A stretch of DNA of 60,322 nucleotides, from contig JAAZXA010000024.1 in assembly GCA_014240385.1 (NCBI GenBank), positions 1 to 60,322 on the forward strand, read 5' to 3'. Both the position numbers and the translations under genes were made by a program. Below, piece by piece: positions 17,799-24,946 of this stretch. The number at the start of each line of letters is the position of its first letter. Within the stretch, counting starts at the first letter, position 1. This DNA is from Methanobacteriota archaeon. Its GTDB lineage: Archaea; Thermoplasmatota; Poseidoniia; Poseidoniales; Poseidoniaceae. The notes beneath the pieces are model-generated. The model saw only the letters and a list, made by a program, of their open reading frames with translations, ran no database searches and had not been told where the DNA came from.

Positions 17799-18824
17799 TT
17801 AGCGTGATGCCAAGGTTAGGTTTTTCCACATATCTTCTGGTACTTCCATTGCTAAGCGAAGTCCACCCATTGCACCCAATCGGATTGGGTCGTCTACTAC
17901 CAGGACGTTGATTTCACCAAGGTCGGAAAGGTGCTCTTCAATCATTGCGCCAAGTCCACGGATTCCGGAACCGCCGCCAGCAAGTACCATGTTCTTTCGG
18001 AATGCATCTTGATATTCAGGGTTAGATGAGGAGATTAGCGTCTTGACACGTTCTACGATTGGCTCAACAATGGCTTCACAAGCAACTTGAACACATTCTG
18101 TAATATCTAGGTGCATTGCTTTTCCTTCGATTGAGAAATCCACTAGAATTGGATCATCGGGTTGAGAGGTGCCCACGAATGAGTGGTCTTCCTTCCAGCG
18201 CCGTGCCATATCCTTGGTTACTTGTGCGCCACTGTATTTGAGTTGGATTTCCTTGATGATTTGATTGTCCACAAAGTCTCCAGCAAAGGAGGAATGTACT
18301 TGGTCGCTTGGCTCAGGGATAGTTCCGTAAACGCGGCAAATATCAGTAGTACCTGCGCCGATATCAATGACTATTGTGTGCTCTAACATATCAAGAGCAT
18401 ATGCAACAGCGAAAGGTTCTGAGATAATCATGCAGGCGTTGACTGATCCAGCTGCTGCATCAAAGATGTAGGTTTTATCGACATAAGATGCCTCTGCAGG
18501 TGCGCCGATGACTGCAACAACTCTGTCATAGTCTTCAGGGTCGGCGAGTCCAATCAAATGAGTGATGAAGTGGGCGATGAATTCCCGGTCTTTTTGAGTA
18601 TCTTTGATGACACCATGTTCTAATGGGCGAAATAGGTCAAGTGCTAAGCGGTTTTTGAGTGATTCTTCACCAAATAATACATCTCGCTTGAGGAAGTTTC
18701 TAGCAATATGGTCCTTTGGTGTTCCAATTACTGTTAACTCTCCATCTTCATGTCCGTCGCTGGATACCATCACAGAGCGGAATGTTCCTAGGTCTATGCC
18801 AATATAGAGCACTTCTTCAGCCAT
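17799..18824 (-). CDS. MamK-like actin-family ATPase
   Basis: From the ATG at 18824 the product is 341 residues (a TTG 12 bases earlier is possible). All actin-fold nucleotide motifs are visible: phosphate-1 IGIDLGTFRS, phosphate-2 VIDIGAGTTDI and adenosine LAGGGSGIRGL. It matches the magnetosome filament protein MamK beyond these shared motifs: VIGTPKDHIA, the PLEHGVI segment, VIGAPAEAS, IISEPFAVAYALD, GTIPEPSDQV, HSFVG, and a tail ending near PEDMWKNL. Archaeal crenactin and Ta0583 do not share these as far as I recall. I infer an ATP-dependent filament. No magnetosome gene is nearby. A TATA-like AATTCATAAG at 18847-18856 and no ribosome site suggest a leaderless transcript. Confidence 0.85.
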   Translation of the reverse strand: MAEEVLYIGIDLGTFRSVMVSSDGHEDGELTVIGTPKDHIARNFLKRDVLFGEESLKNRLALDLFRPLEHGVIKDTQKDREFIAHFITHLIGLADPEDYDRVVAVIGAPAEASYVDKTYIFDAAAGSVNACMIISEPFAVAYALDMLEHTIVIDIGAGTTDICRVYGTIPEPSDQVHSSFAGDFVDNQIIKEIQLKYSGAQVTKDMARRWKEDHSFVGTSQPDDPILVDFSIEGKAMHLDITECVQVACEAIVEPIVERVKTLISSSNPEYQDAFRKNMVLAGGGSGIRGLGAMIEEHLSDLGEINVLVVDDPIRLGAMGGLRLAMEVPEDMWKNLTLASR

Positions 18825-18846
18825 GTTTTGTGCCAATCGAATCCGA

Positions 18847-18856
18847 CTTATGAATT
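18847..18856 (-). promoter_or_regulatory. TATA-like box for the actin-like gene
   Basis: Read on the minus strand this is AATTCATAAG, centred about 27 bases before the ATG at 18824. The spacing predicts transcription beginning at or next to the start codon, consistent with the missing ribosome site. Confidence 0.35.
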
Positions 18857-18959
18857 ATGCCTTTCAATGGCCTTGAATGTTGGGTTCACAATGCTCGTTT
18901 TTTTGAGGCAGAATTGTTTCTACCAAACATGTTATTTAACTAAAATAGCTAGAAATCTC

Positions 18960-18981
18960 TTGAATCAGATTGCTGATTCAA
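18960..18981. repeat. Perfect inverted repeat, 9-base arms with 4-base loop
   Basis: Arms TTGAATCAG and CTGATTCAA are exact complements around the loop ATTG. The element is in the 208-base gap between kptA and the actin-like gene, about 50 bases after the kptA stop and 136 bases before the actin start. No T-run follows it in the minus direction, so it does not look like a simple terminator. It may be a regulator site or an RNA hairpin. Confidence 0.55.
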
Positions 18982-19025
18982 AGTTCACACTAGTGGATGT
19001 AGCGTATTACTTTCCACTATTTTTG

Positions 19026-19031
19026 AAAAAA
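19026..19031 (-). terminator. Oligo-T run after kptA
   Basis: Directly after the kptA stop the minus strand reads ATTTTTTC, a T6 run of the kind that triggers archaeal transcription termination. Confidence 0.35.
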
Positions 19032-19032
19032 T

Positions 19033-19743
19033 TCATTCCTCTTCCCAAACAGCTTCAATTTCCATAATCATCTGGTCATCTACTGGTAGTGCATCAAGGT
19101 ACAGTGCTGGAATGTCTTCACTCAAGAAGACAGTAGTTCCGGCCCGATAGATAGTGTGCCCATCGGCAATTGCTCGCTCAGTGTCTATTTCAAGGATGCG
19201 TGGACGCTTGATTCGAACATGCCCTGCTTCCATAGCATTTGTGATAGTTTTGGAAAGATGGACGTGTTGACGGTCTCCTGCTTTGATTCCTAATTCTAAA
19301 TGAGTCGCTAGGTCATCTCCTTCACATGGATAGTAAAGTGCCTCTGGGATGTCGTCTACGGGCAAATCCAACTCGATTTCTATGCTGTGCCCGTATGTTG
19401 CCCTAACCATGTCTCCTTCGACTTGGTAGCGTCCCTTCTCATCTCCCAAAGCGATAGCTTCGAAATGCCAAGGACGTAGCCAGTGATAGTAGTGGCGGGC
19501 TTCCTTAAATGAGTCGCAAAGTTTGCTAGTTGAGATCCAACCGTTGATATCCATTTGCAGATTAAACTTTTCAGGGAAGTGCCGTAGAACCCCTGCCATC
19601 AAGCGACCGAGCCCGTTTTGCTCCCTTTCGCTCATGATGAATTTCCCTTCTTCATTGCATACTGGGCAGTTCTGGCCATCATAATATCCGTGCGCTCTAC
19701 ATTGACGTAGCATGTGAATCGAAGCCGGCGACCGGACATTCAT
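19033..19743 (-). CDS. kptA: RNA 2'-phosphotransferase, Tpt1/KptA family
   Basis: The ATG at 19743 has GGGAG eight bases upstream and gives 236 residues; the ATG at 19764 would add seven. An N-terminal zinc-knuckle region with HGYYDGQNCPVC precedes the KptA domain. GLGRLMAGVLRHFPEKF, INGWIS, RATYGHSIEI, LYYPCEGDD, KAGDRQHVHLS and IYRAGTTVFLS hold the Arg-His-Arg-Arg catalytic set. The family removes a 2'-phosphate from RNA with NAD+, giving ADP-ribose 1'',2''-cyclic phosphate. In fungi this matures spliced tRNA. Archaea splice differently, so the substrate here is unknown. Its start faces the thiolase gene. Confidence 0.92.
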   Translation of the reverse strand: MNVRSPASIHMLRQCRAHGYYDGQNCPVCNEEGKFIMSEREQNGLGRLMAGVLRHFPEKFNLQMDINGWISTSKLCDSFKEARHYYHWLRPWHFEAIALGDEKGRYQVEGDMVRATYGHSIEIELDLPVDDIPEALYYPCEGDDLATHLELGIKAGDRQHVHLSKTITNAMEAGHVRIKRPRILEIDTERAIADGHTIYRAGTTVFLSEDIPALYLDALPVDDQMIMEIEAVWEEE

Positions 19744-19805
19744 TGATAACTCCCACGGTGCCATTGTAACCGTGATGTTGAACAGCCGGATTCCCTCGCA
19801 CCCTC

Positions 19806-20933
19806 ATGGGCGCTGTAATTGTCGAGTATGTGCGGACACCATTTCATCGCGCTCACAAGGGCTTGTTGAATGAAACAAGACCTGAAGATATGCTTGCAGT
19901 AGTCATCGACGAAGTGCTTAGCAGAACCGGAATTCAAGCCTCAGAAATTGAAGATGTACTTTTGGGCTGTGCTTACCCAGAAGGTGTCCAAGGACTGAAC
20001 TTAGGGAGAATTGCTGGCTATCTATCTTTGCTTCCAACATCTGTTCCTGGCTCAACAACAAACCGCCTATGCGGTTCCTCAATGCAGGTCATTCACATGG
20101 CTGCTGGTAATATCGCAATGGGCGCTGGCGAGGTATTTCTCTGCGCTGGAGTTGAAACAATGTCCTTAGTGAAACGCGGTGGGTGGAACCGCGACCTACA
20201 TCCTGAAATTGAAACTACTCACCCTGATGCTTACATTAACATGGGGTTGACAGCAGAGAACTTGGCTGATTCCCATTCAATTTCAAGAATGAGGCAAGAG
20301 GAGTTTGCCCTAAGGAGCCATCAAAAAGCCGCTGAAGCAACGGGAGAAGGGAAGATGGAAAATGAATTGTTTAGTATTTCAGGCATTTCAGAAGATGGTT
20401 GCATAAGAGGGAGCACATCGATGGAAAGAATGGCGACATTGAAACCTGCATTTACCGAAACTGGTACGGTAACTGCTGCAACATCATCACCTTTGACTGA
20501 TGGAGCTGTTTGCTTGATGGTTTGTTCTGAAGCATTTGCTGAAAAAAATAACTTACAGCCAATGGCCCAAATTATAGCAACAGCAGTCGCGGGAGTAGGA
20601 CCGGAAGTCATGGGAATTGGTCCCGTGCCAGCCACTAGAAAAGCCCTACAAAGAGCTGGACTTAGCCTCGATGATATGGATGTAATAGAATTGAATGAAG
20701 CGTTTTCGTCTCAATCGATTGCCGTAATGATGGACTTAGGCCTATCAGACGATGACCCTCGCGTGAATATCGATGGTGGTGCTTTGGCTATCGGCCATCC
20801 GCTCGGGGCGAGTGGGGCCAGAATTACCGGCAAAGCCGCCTCATTGCTTCAAAGAATAGGTGGAGAATATGCTTTAGCAACAATGTGTATTGGCGGGGGC
20901 ATGGGTATTGCTACTATTCTTAAGAAAGTTTGA
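19806..20933 (+). CDS. Thiolase (acetyl-CoA acyltransferase)
   Basis: The 375-residue thiolase has the nucleophile cysteine in TTNRLCGSSMQ near residue 85, the GHPLGASGAR histidine motif near 337, and the second catalytic cysteine in MCIGGGMGIA near 362. The first block (GCAYPEGVQGLNLGRIAG) and GVETMSLV resemble FadA-type enzymes. It cleaves 3-ketoacyl-CoA or condenses acetyl-CoA; which direction is used is not evident from context. The archaeal SCP2-type thiolases linked to HMG-CoA synthase lack this motif set, so a role in fatty-acid breakdown is as likely as one in mevalonate formation. Confidence 0.92.
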   Translation: MGAVIVEYVRTPFHRAHKGLLNETRPEDMLAVVIDEVLSRTGIQASEIEDVLLGCAYPEGVQGLNLGRIAGYLSLLPTSVPGSTTNRLCGSSMQVIHMAAGNIAMGAGEVFLCAGVETMSLVKRGGWNRDLHPEIETTHPDAYINMGLTAENLADSHSISRMRQEEFALRSHQKAAEATGEGKMENELFSISGISEDGCIRGSTSMERMATLKPAFTETGTVTAATSSPLTDGAVCLMVCSEAFAEKNNLQPMAQIIATAVAGVGPEVMGIGPVPATRKALQRAGLSLDDMDVIELNEAFSSQSIAVMMDLGLSDDDPRVNIDGGALAIGHPLGASGARITGKAASLLQRIGGEYALATMCIGGGMGIATILKKV

Positions 20934-20981
20934 TTGAAATCTCGCCAAACCTTCTTGATGTTGAACCCTAGTGGAGTATCT

Positions 20982-21989
20982 ATGGGCATGGGTATTAGGC
21001 GCGGTAGGGCGGCAGCAAAAGATAACTTAACAGTTGATGAAGAAGGAGATTGCCCGCGATGCCGTGGAGATGCTGAACCCTCCTCACTCGAAGGTTTCCT
21101 ATGCTGTAGTGGCTGCGGGTATGAATGGAGAAACCCTGATCACGTTCAGGCTGCAAGGGCTCCCCCCCCAACTCACCGTAGAGATGCTGAATTAATTCAA
21201 GAGTTTCAGCAAGAATTAGAATCAGGGAGTATGAGGGGTGCACTCGGTATTGAAAAGAATTTATCCAAGGAACAAGAAGCAAGCCTCCAACGCTTAGAAG
21301 ATAAGTGGATGACTGGGCTTCAGGGCACATTCAATGTGGCACACGAAGAACGTAAACCCCTGATGCTATCTTTTGATGAAGAAGATAATATTCAGAATAC
21401 GGTTATTGCATCGGTTACTTTGTTAAATAATGAATATGATGGTGGAGAAGAAATCAGAATCGAATATCCAGGACTAGGGACCGAATTTTATGGCTATGAT
21501 GAAGACGATACCAAAGGCTGGAGACAGGGGCGAACCATCGAAGATACAGCGAGAAACATTGCGAGTATCATCAACAACCTGTCAAAATTTGTTTATGCAT
21601 CCTCAGAAGGCACATCAGTGTTATTCGAGATGCGGGATAATCGTTTGGAAGCAGCATCATTAGTTGTTTATGTTGAGGACCCAGGGGAGCAAGACATCAT
21701 CGCCGAGAAAGGTGGGGTTTCGATGGATGCCCGCGACGTGAAGATAGTCGAAGATTATCAAGCAGCAGTCGAAATTGTCCTAGAGGATGGAATAATCTCT
21801 CCAAGTGAGGACCAAATGCTTTGGGCTATGCGAGAAGCACTCGGAATCAGTGATGCCGATCACGTACGTATTGTCATGGGGATTTTTGGCGATACCGCCG
21901 TAAAAGAATGTACTAGTTGTGGAGGAATGGCTCAACTATATCCTGAGTATTCTGCGTGGTATTGCACCCCTTGTGAAACATGGGTATGA
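20982..21989 (+). CDS. Double zinc-ribbon protein with TerB-like C-terminal helix bundle
   Basis: The ATG at 20982 has GGAG six bases upstream and yields 335 residues; an in-frame TTG directly behind the thiolase stop at 20934 has no ribosome site. An N-terminal zinc ribbon (CPRC...CSGCGYEW, about residues 24-51) is followed by a charged helical region, a central beta-rich domain of unknown kind near 100-245, and an acidic helical segment with VLEDGIISPSEDQMLWAM near 265-300. That segment looks like a TerB/EF-hand-like bundle. A second zinc ribbon (CTSCGG...CTPCETW) ends the protein. Function unknown. A run of eight C at 21162-21169 lies inside the coding region. Confidence 0.75.
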   Translation: MGMGIRRGRAAAKDNLTVDEEGDCPRCRGDAEPSSLEGFLCCSGCGYEWRNPDHVQAARAPPPTHRRDAELIQEFQQELESGSMRGALGIEKNLSKEQEASLQRLEDKWMTGLQGTFNVAHEERKPLMLSFDEEDNIQNTVIASVTLLNNEYDGGEEIRIEYPGLGTEFYGYDEDDTKGWRQGRTIEDTARNIASIINNLSKFVYASSEGTSVLFEMRDNRLEAASLVVYVEDPGEQDIIAEKGGVSMDARDVKIVEDYQAAVEIVLEDGIISPSEDQMLWAMREALGISDADHVRIVMGIFGDTAVKECTSCGGMAQLYPEYSAWYCTPCETWV

Positions 21990-21996
21990 GGAAAAA

Positions 21997-23691
21997 TCAA
22001 GACATCCTGTTAAGTTGATAATTTGTCAACTGTTTCAGAATATTCATATCAGTTGAGATAGGTAAACTTGCTAATGCATCATTTGCAGCAGCATGATGAT
22101 GCTCCGCTACGGCTCTTGCATTTTCAATTGAACCTAACTTTCCAAGTGCTTCAATTGCCCTTTCTATATCAGTTTCCGATGCTTCATCACCCTTTCCGAA
22201 AGCCCTAAGGAATATTTCCAATTGCTCTCCAGATTGTTCAAGGGCGTGAAGGACGATTAGGGTTTTTTTACCTTGAGCGATATCGCTGCCTTTAGGCTTA
22301 CCAATAGTGACGCCATCACTCAAAACATCGAGTAGGTCGTCCATTAGTTGGAAACACATCCCCACTTCTCTTCCCCAAGTCGAACAGGCTTCGATGGTAT
22401 CTTCATCCGCACCTGCTAATAGGGCACCTAATTCGGCTGCAGTTTGAAACATCACGGCAGTCTTACCGTCGATCATGTCCAAATAATCCGAAATGCCAAC
22501 ATCTTCTTCATTTTCAAAAGCGATATCAAGTTGCTGTCCTTCAGATACTCTCCGTACCATCTTGCCTATTGTCAAAACAACATGGGCGATATCTTTCATT
22601 TCAATTCCCGAACTATTGGCTAAAATTTCGAAGCCAACTGCTAACATTGCATCTCCAGCATTTATTGCTGAGGTGATATCAAATTCCTTGTGAACCGCGG
22701 GTCGGCCTCTGCGCACATCATCATCGTCCATGATATCATCATGAACTAAGGTAAAGTTGTGGATAACTTCCAAGGCTGCTCCAACATCATCATGCCCTTC
22801 GTGCGCATTTCCAAGTGCCTCTCCAACAATACGTGGTAAAGTAGCCCGTAAACGCTTACCTCCTCCTTCAATCAAGTGTAGCATTGCTAATCTTAATCGT
22901 TCAACCTTCGCCTTTGAAAGTGCACCGCGCACTTTTCCTTCAACTGTTGGGCGGCAACGATTTATTGCATCAGATAGAGATTCATTTAGGGCATTATTTT
23001 GTGATAGGTCTAACCGCCCAAACCTATGGATAATGCCATCTGCATTTAATGATTCAAGATTATCCCACCAATCCATTAACAAATTATCGGCAATCAATTG
23101 GAACCAAGGGGCTATAGTTTCCCCATTTTCAGGGCAAGCGGCAGAGAAATTCAACCATTCTTCTTGGGTAAACCATCTTGTTTCATCAATTTCATTTTGG
23201 TTTGGATTGGGGTGAACGTCTTTCTGGAGAATCATTACATGGTCGAGTTCATGCTCAACCCATTCTTCATCCATGCGCGACATATAGAGCATTTTTGTCA
23301 TGGGTTGGAAATCTTCAACATCTAAAGAATCTGATGGGACACCTAGTTCTTGCTCCATTTTCCTAATAGCTGCATTTATGCTCCCTCCAAAGTCATCTCT
23401 TTCATCTTCCACATCTAATGGGTGGGAGCAGCAAGCATTGGCCCAAACACCTGGGAAAGTGATTTTGTCTTTTGAGCGCTTTTGTAGAAGCATTCTGCCT
23501 GATGAATCGAAAACAAGGACTGAAAATGCTCTATGTAATGAACCTCGGTGATGGTGACTAGCTAATTTTGATGCTGTGCCAATTTGTTGGTCTTTTTCAT
23601 CAACCAATATGACCTGTTCCACCATCATCTCTACTTGGCTATTATCATGACCTGCATCCATTAGGTCCTCGGGTTGCATTGGCTCTTCCAC
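21997..23691 (-). CDS. Fusion of type I isopentenyl-diphosphate isomerase and geranylgeranyl-diphosphate synthase
   Basis: A single uninterrupted 564-residue frame. Residues 25-212 are a Nudix-fold type I isomerase, with LHRAFSVLVFD, ITFPGVWANACCSHP (catalytic cysteine at 87/88), EHELDHV (catalytic Glu region 146-152) and APWFQLIADNLLMDWWDNL. The last two resemble human IDI1 more than bacterial Idi. Residues 235-560 are an all-alpha prenyl transferase, with GGGKRLRA, first Asp-rich motif HDDIMDDDDVRRGRP (318-323) and second motif DDLLD (451-455). The protein would convert IPP to DMAPP and extend it to the C20 precursor of archaeal ether lipids. The start is GTG at 23691 or ATG at 23679. It is two genes from IPK. 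Confidence 0.93.
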   Translation of the reverse strand: MEEPMQPEDLMDAGHDNSQVEMMVEQVILVDEKDQQIGTASKLASHHHRGSLHRAFSVLVFDSSGRMLLQKRSKDKITFPGVWANACCSHPLDVEDERDDFGGSINAAIRKMEQELGVPSDSLDVEDFQPMTKMLYMSRMDEEWVEHELDHVMILQKDVHPNPNQNEIDETRWFTQEEWLNFSAACPENGETIAPWFQLIADNLLMDWWDNLESLNADGIIHRFGRLDLSQNNALNESLSDAINRCRPTVEGKVRGALSKAKVERLRLAMLHLIEGGGKRLRATLPRIVGEALGNAHEGHDDVGAALEVIHNFTLVHDDIMDDDDVRRGRPAVHKEFDITSAINAGDAMLAVGFEILANSSGIEMKDIAHVVLTIGKMVRRVSEGQQLDIAFENEEDVGISDYLDMIDGKTAVMFQTAAELGALLAGADEDTIEACSTWGREVGMCFQLMDDLLDVLSDGVTIGKPKGSDIAQGKKTLIVLHALEQSGEQLEIFLRAFGKGDEASETDIERAIEALGKLGSIENARAVAEHHHAAANDALASLPISTDMNILKQLTNYQLNRMS

Positions 23692-23741
23692 TTTGACTTT
23701 TTATAAAACATAACACTGTTCTAACCGCACTAAACAAAGCG

Positions 23742-24077
23742 CTATTTTTGGAATTTTCCACAGACTGCGCAAAATTCAATATCTCCTTGAAGTGAAGCTG
23801 AGCAATGTAGGCATTTAGATGATGAAAGTCCCTCTATTGTCCCCTTCATGGCTTCTGCACTGACAATCAAGCGTACAGTTTCTTGAATCTTTAGCGGGTT
23901 TGTACCCGCCTTCTTTAGTTCAATCCACTTATGTTTGAAACGTAATGCCTCTTGAATGGATGATTCTATTTGTAACCTACGCGTTTGTTGCTCATCTAGA
24001 TCGACGATTTCAGAGGTTTTTTCAAGTAGGGATTGCAGATGTCTTTGAAACTCATCAATGTTTGGTGTCTCGTCCAT
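23742..24077 (-). CDS. Small helical protein with C-terminal zinc ribbon
   Basis: A 111-residue protein. Residues 1-80 are predicted helical and partly coiled-coil (LQSLLEKTSEIVDLDEQQTR). The last 25 residues carry a CLHC...CAVC zinc ribbon. No family is recognised. It starts from an ATG at 24077 with GGGACAG upstream, sits 50 bases before the isomerase-synthase fusion on the same strand, and is divergent from the isopentenyl phosphate kinase gene. Confidence 0.7.
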   Translation of the reverse strand: MDETPNIDEFQRHLQSLLEKTSEIVDLDEQQTRRLQIESSIQEALRFKHKWIELKKAGTNPLKIQETVRLIVSAEAMKGTIEGLSSSKCLHCSASLQGDIEFCAVCGKFQK

Positions 24078-24151
24078 AACTGTCCCATGGGCTGTTATCT
24101 CATCATTCCACCGGCCAATGACTTTGAAGAAACAATGATTGGCGGGGTCTG

Positions 24152-24946
24152 ATGGAAGCCCGTCGCATACTCATCAAGCTTGGGGGTGGCCTGATTACCA
24201 ACAAAAGAAAATTATGCGAGGTAGATGAAAAATCACTTCAGGGATGTGCTGAAGTTATCTCACAATTGTCTAATCAAGGTTTCCATCCTGTTATTGTTCA
24301 TGGAGCAGGGGGTTTTGGTCATTTGTTAGCCAAAGAATACCGTTTAGCAGAAGGGGAAAATGAGGATGTCGAAGGTCAGAAAGACGCCGTATTACAAATT
24401 CGAGAAGACATGCTCCAACTAAACCGGCTAGTCTGTACATCCTTAATCGATCAGGGTTTGAAAGTATCATCACATCCGGCCCATGTTTGGGCTTCAGGAG
24501 TTGGACCTGATTTCGATGGAACATTTGTTGCCAGTGATGAATTAATCCAAATCACCTTTGGAGATTTAGTGAATTGCCCCGCTCCAAAAGAGTTTGGCAT
24601 ACTTTCAGGCGACCATTTGATGGAGCGTCTTTCATTATTTGAAGGAATTGAATTAGTGGTATTTTTAGTCAGTGGAGTCGATGGAATACTTGCCCGTCCA
24701 CCGATGGATGATGAAACGCCAGAATTATTGAGTCGATGGAATAGTAGCATGGCATTTGATGGACGACACCAATCTGCAATCGACGTAACAGGAGGTATAG
24801 GGTTGAAGGCGGCTTGTGGAGCAAGAATTGCTGACTCAGGAATACCAGTATGGATAATCAATGGAGATAATCCCCAGCGGTTGTTAGAGTTAGCCCAAAC
24901 AGGGAAAACAATTGGCACCCAAATAATCGCTACTCAATCTGTATAG
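24152..24946 (+). CDS. Isopentenyl phosphate kinase
   Basis: The 264-residue amino-acid-kinase-fold protein has ILIKLGGGLITNK at the N-terminus and HGAGGFGH at residues 50-57, with the histidine that marks isopentenyl phosphate kinase. SGDHLMERL, VSGVDGILARP and DVTGGIGLKA follow. It phosphorylates isopentenyl phosphate with ATP to give isopentenyl diphosphate, the step that joins the archaeal mevalonate pathway to the isomerase-synthase encoded next door on the other strand. Length is typical. The last 13 bases overlap the convergent EF-2 gene. Confidence 0.92.
   Translation: MEARRILIKLGGGLITNKRKLCEVDEKSLQGCAEVISQLSNQGFHPVIVHGAGGFGHLLAKEYRLAEGENEDVEGQKDAVLQIREDMLQLNRLVCTSLIDQGLKVSSHPAHVWASGVGPDFDGTFVASDELIQITFGDLVNCPAPKEFGILSGDHLMERLSLFEGIELVVFLVSGVDGILARPPMDDETPELLSRWNSSMAFDGRHQSAIDVTGGIGLKAACGARIADSGIPVWIINGDNPQRLLELAQTGKTIGTQIIATQSV

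Noticed and set aside
18837-19032. Possible RNA gene in the kptA-actin gap
   Set aside because: A GGTTC-like stretch near 18890 suggested a T loop, but no acceptor, D or anticodon stems can be paired around it.
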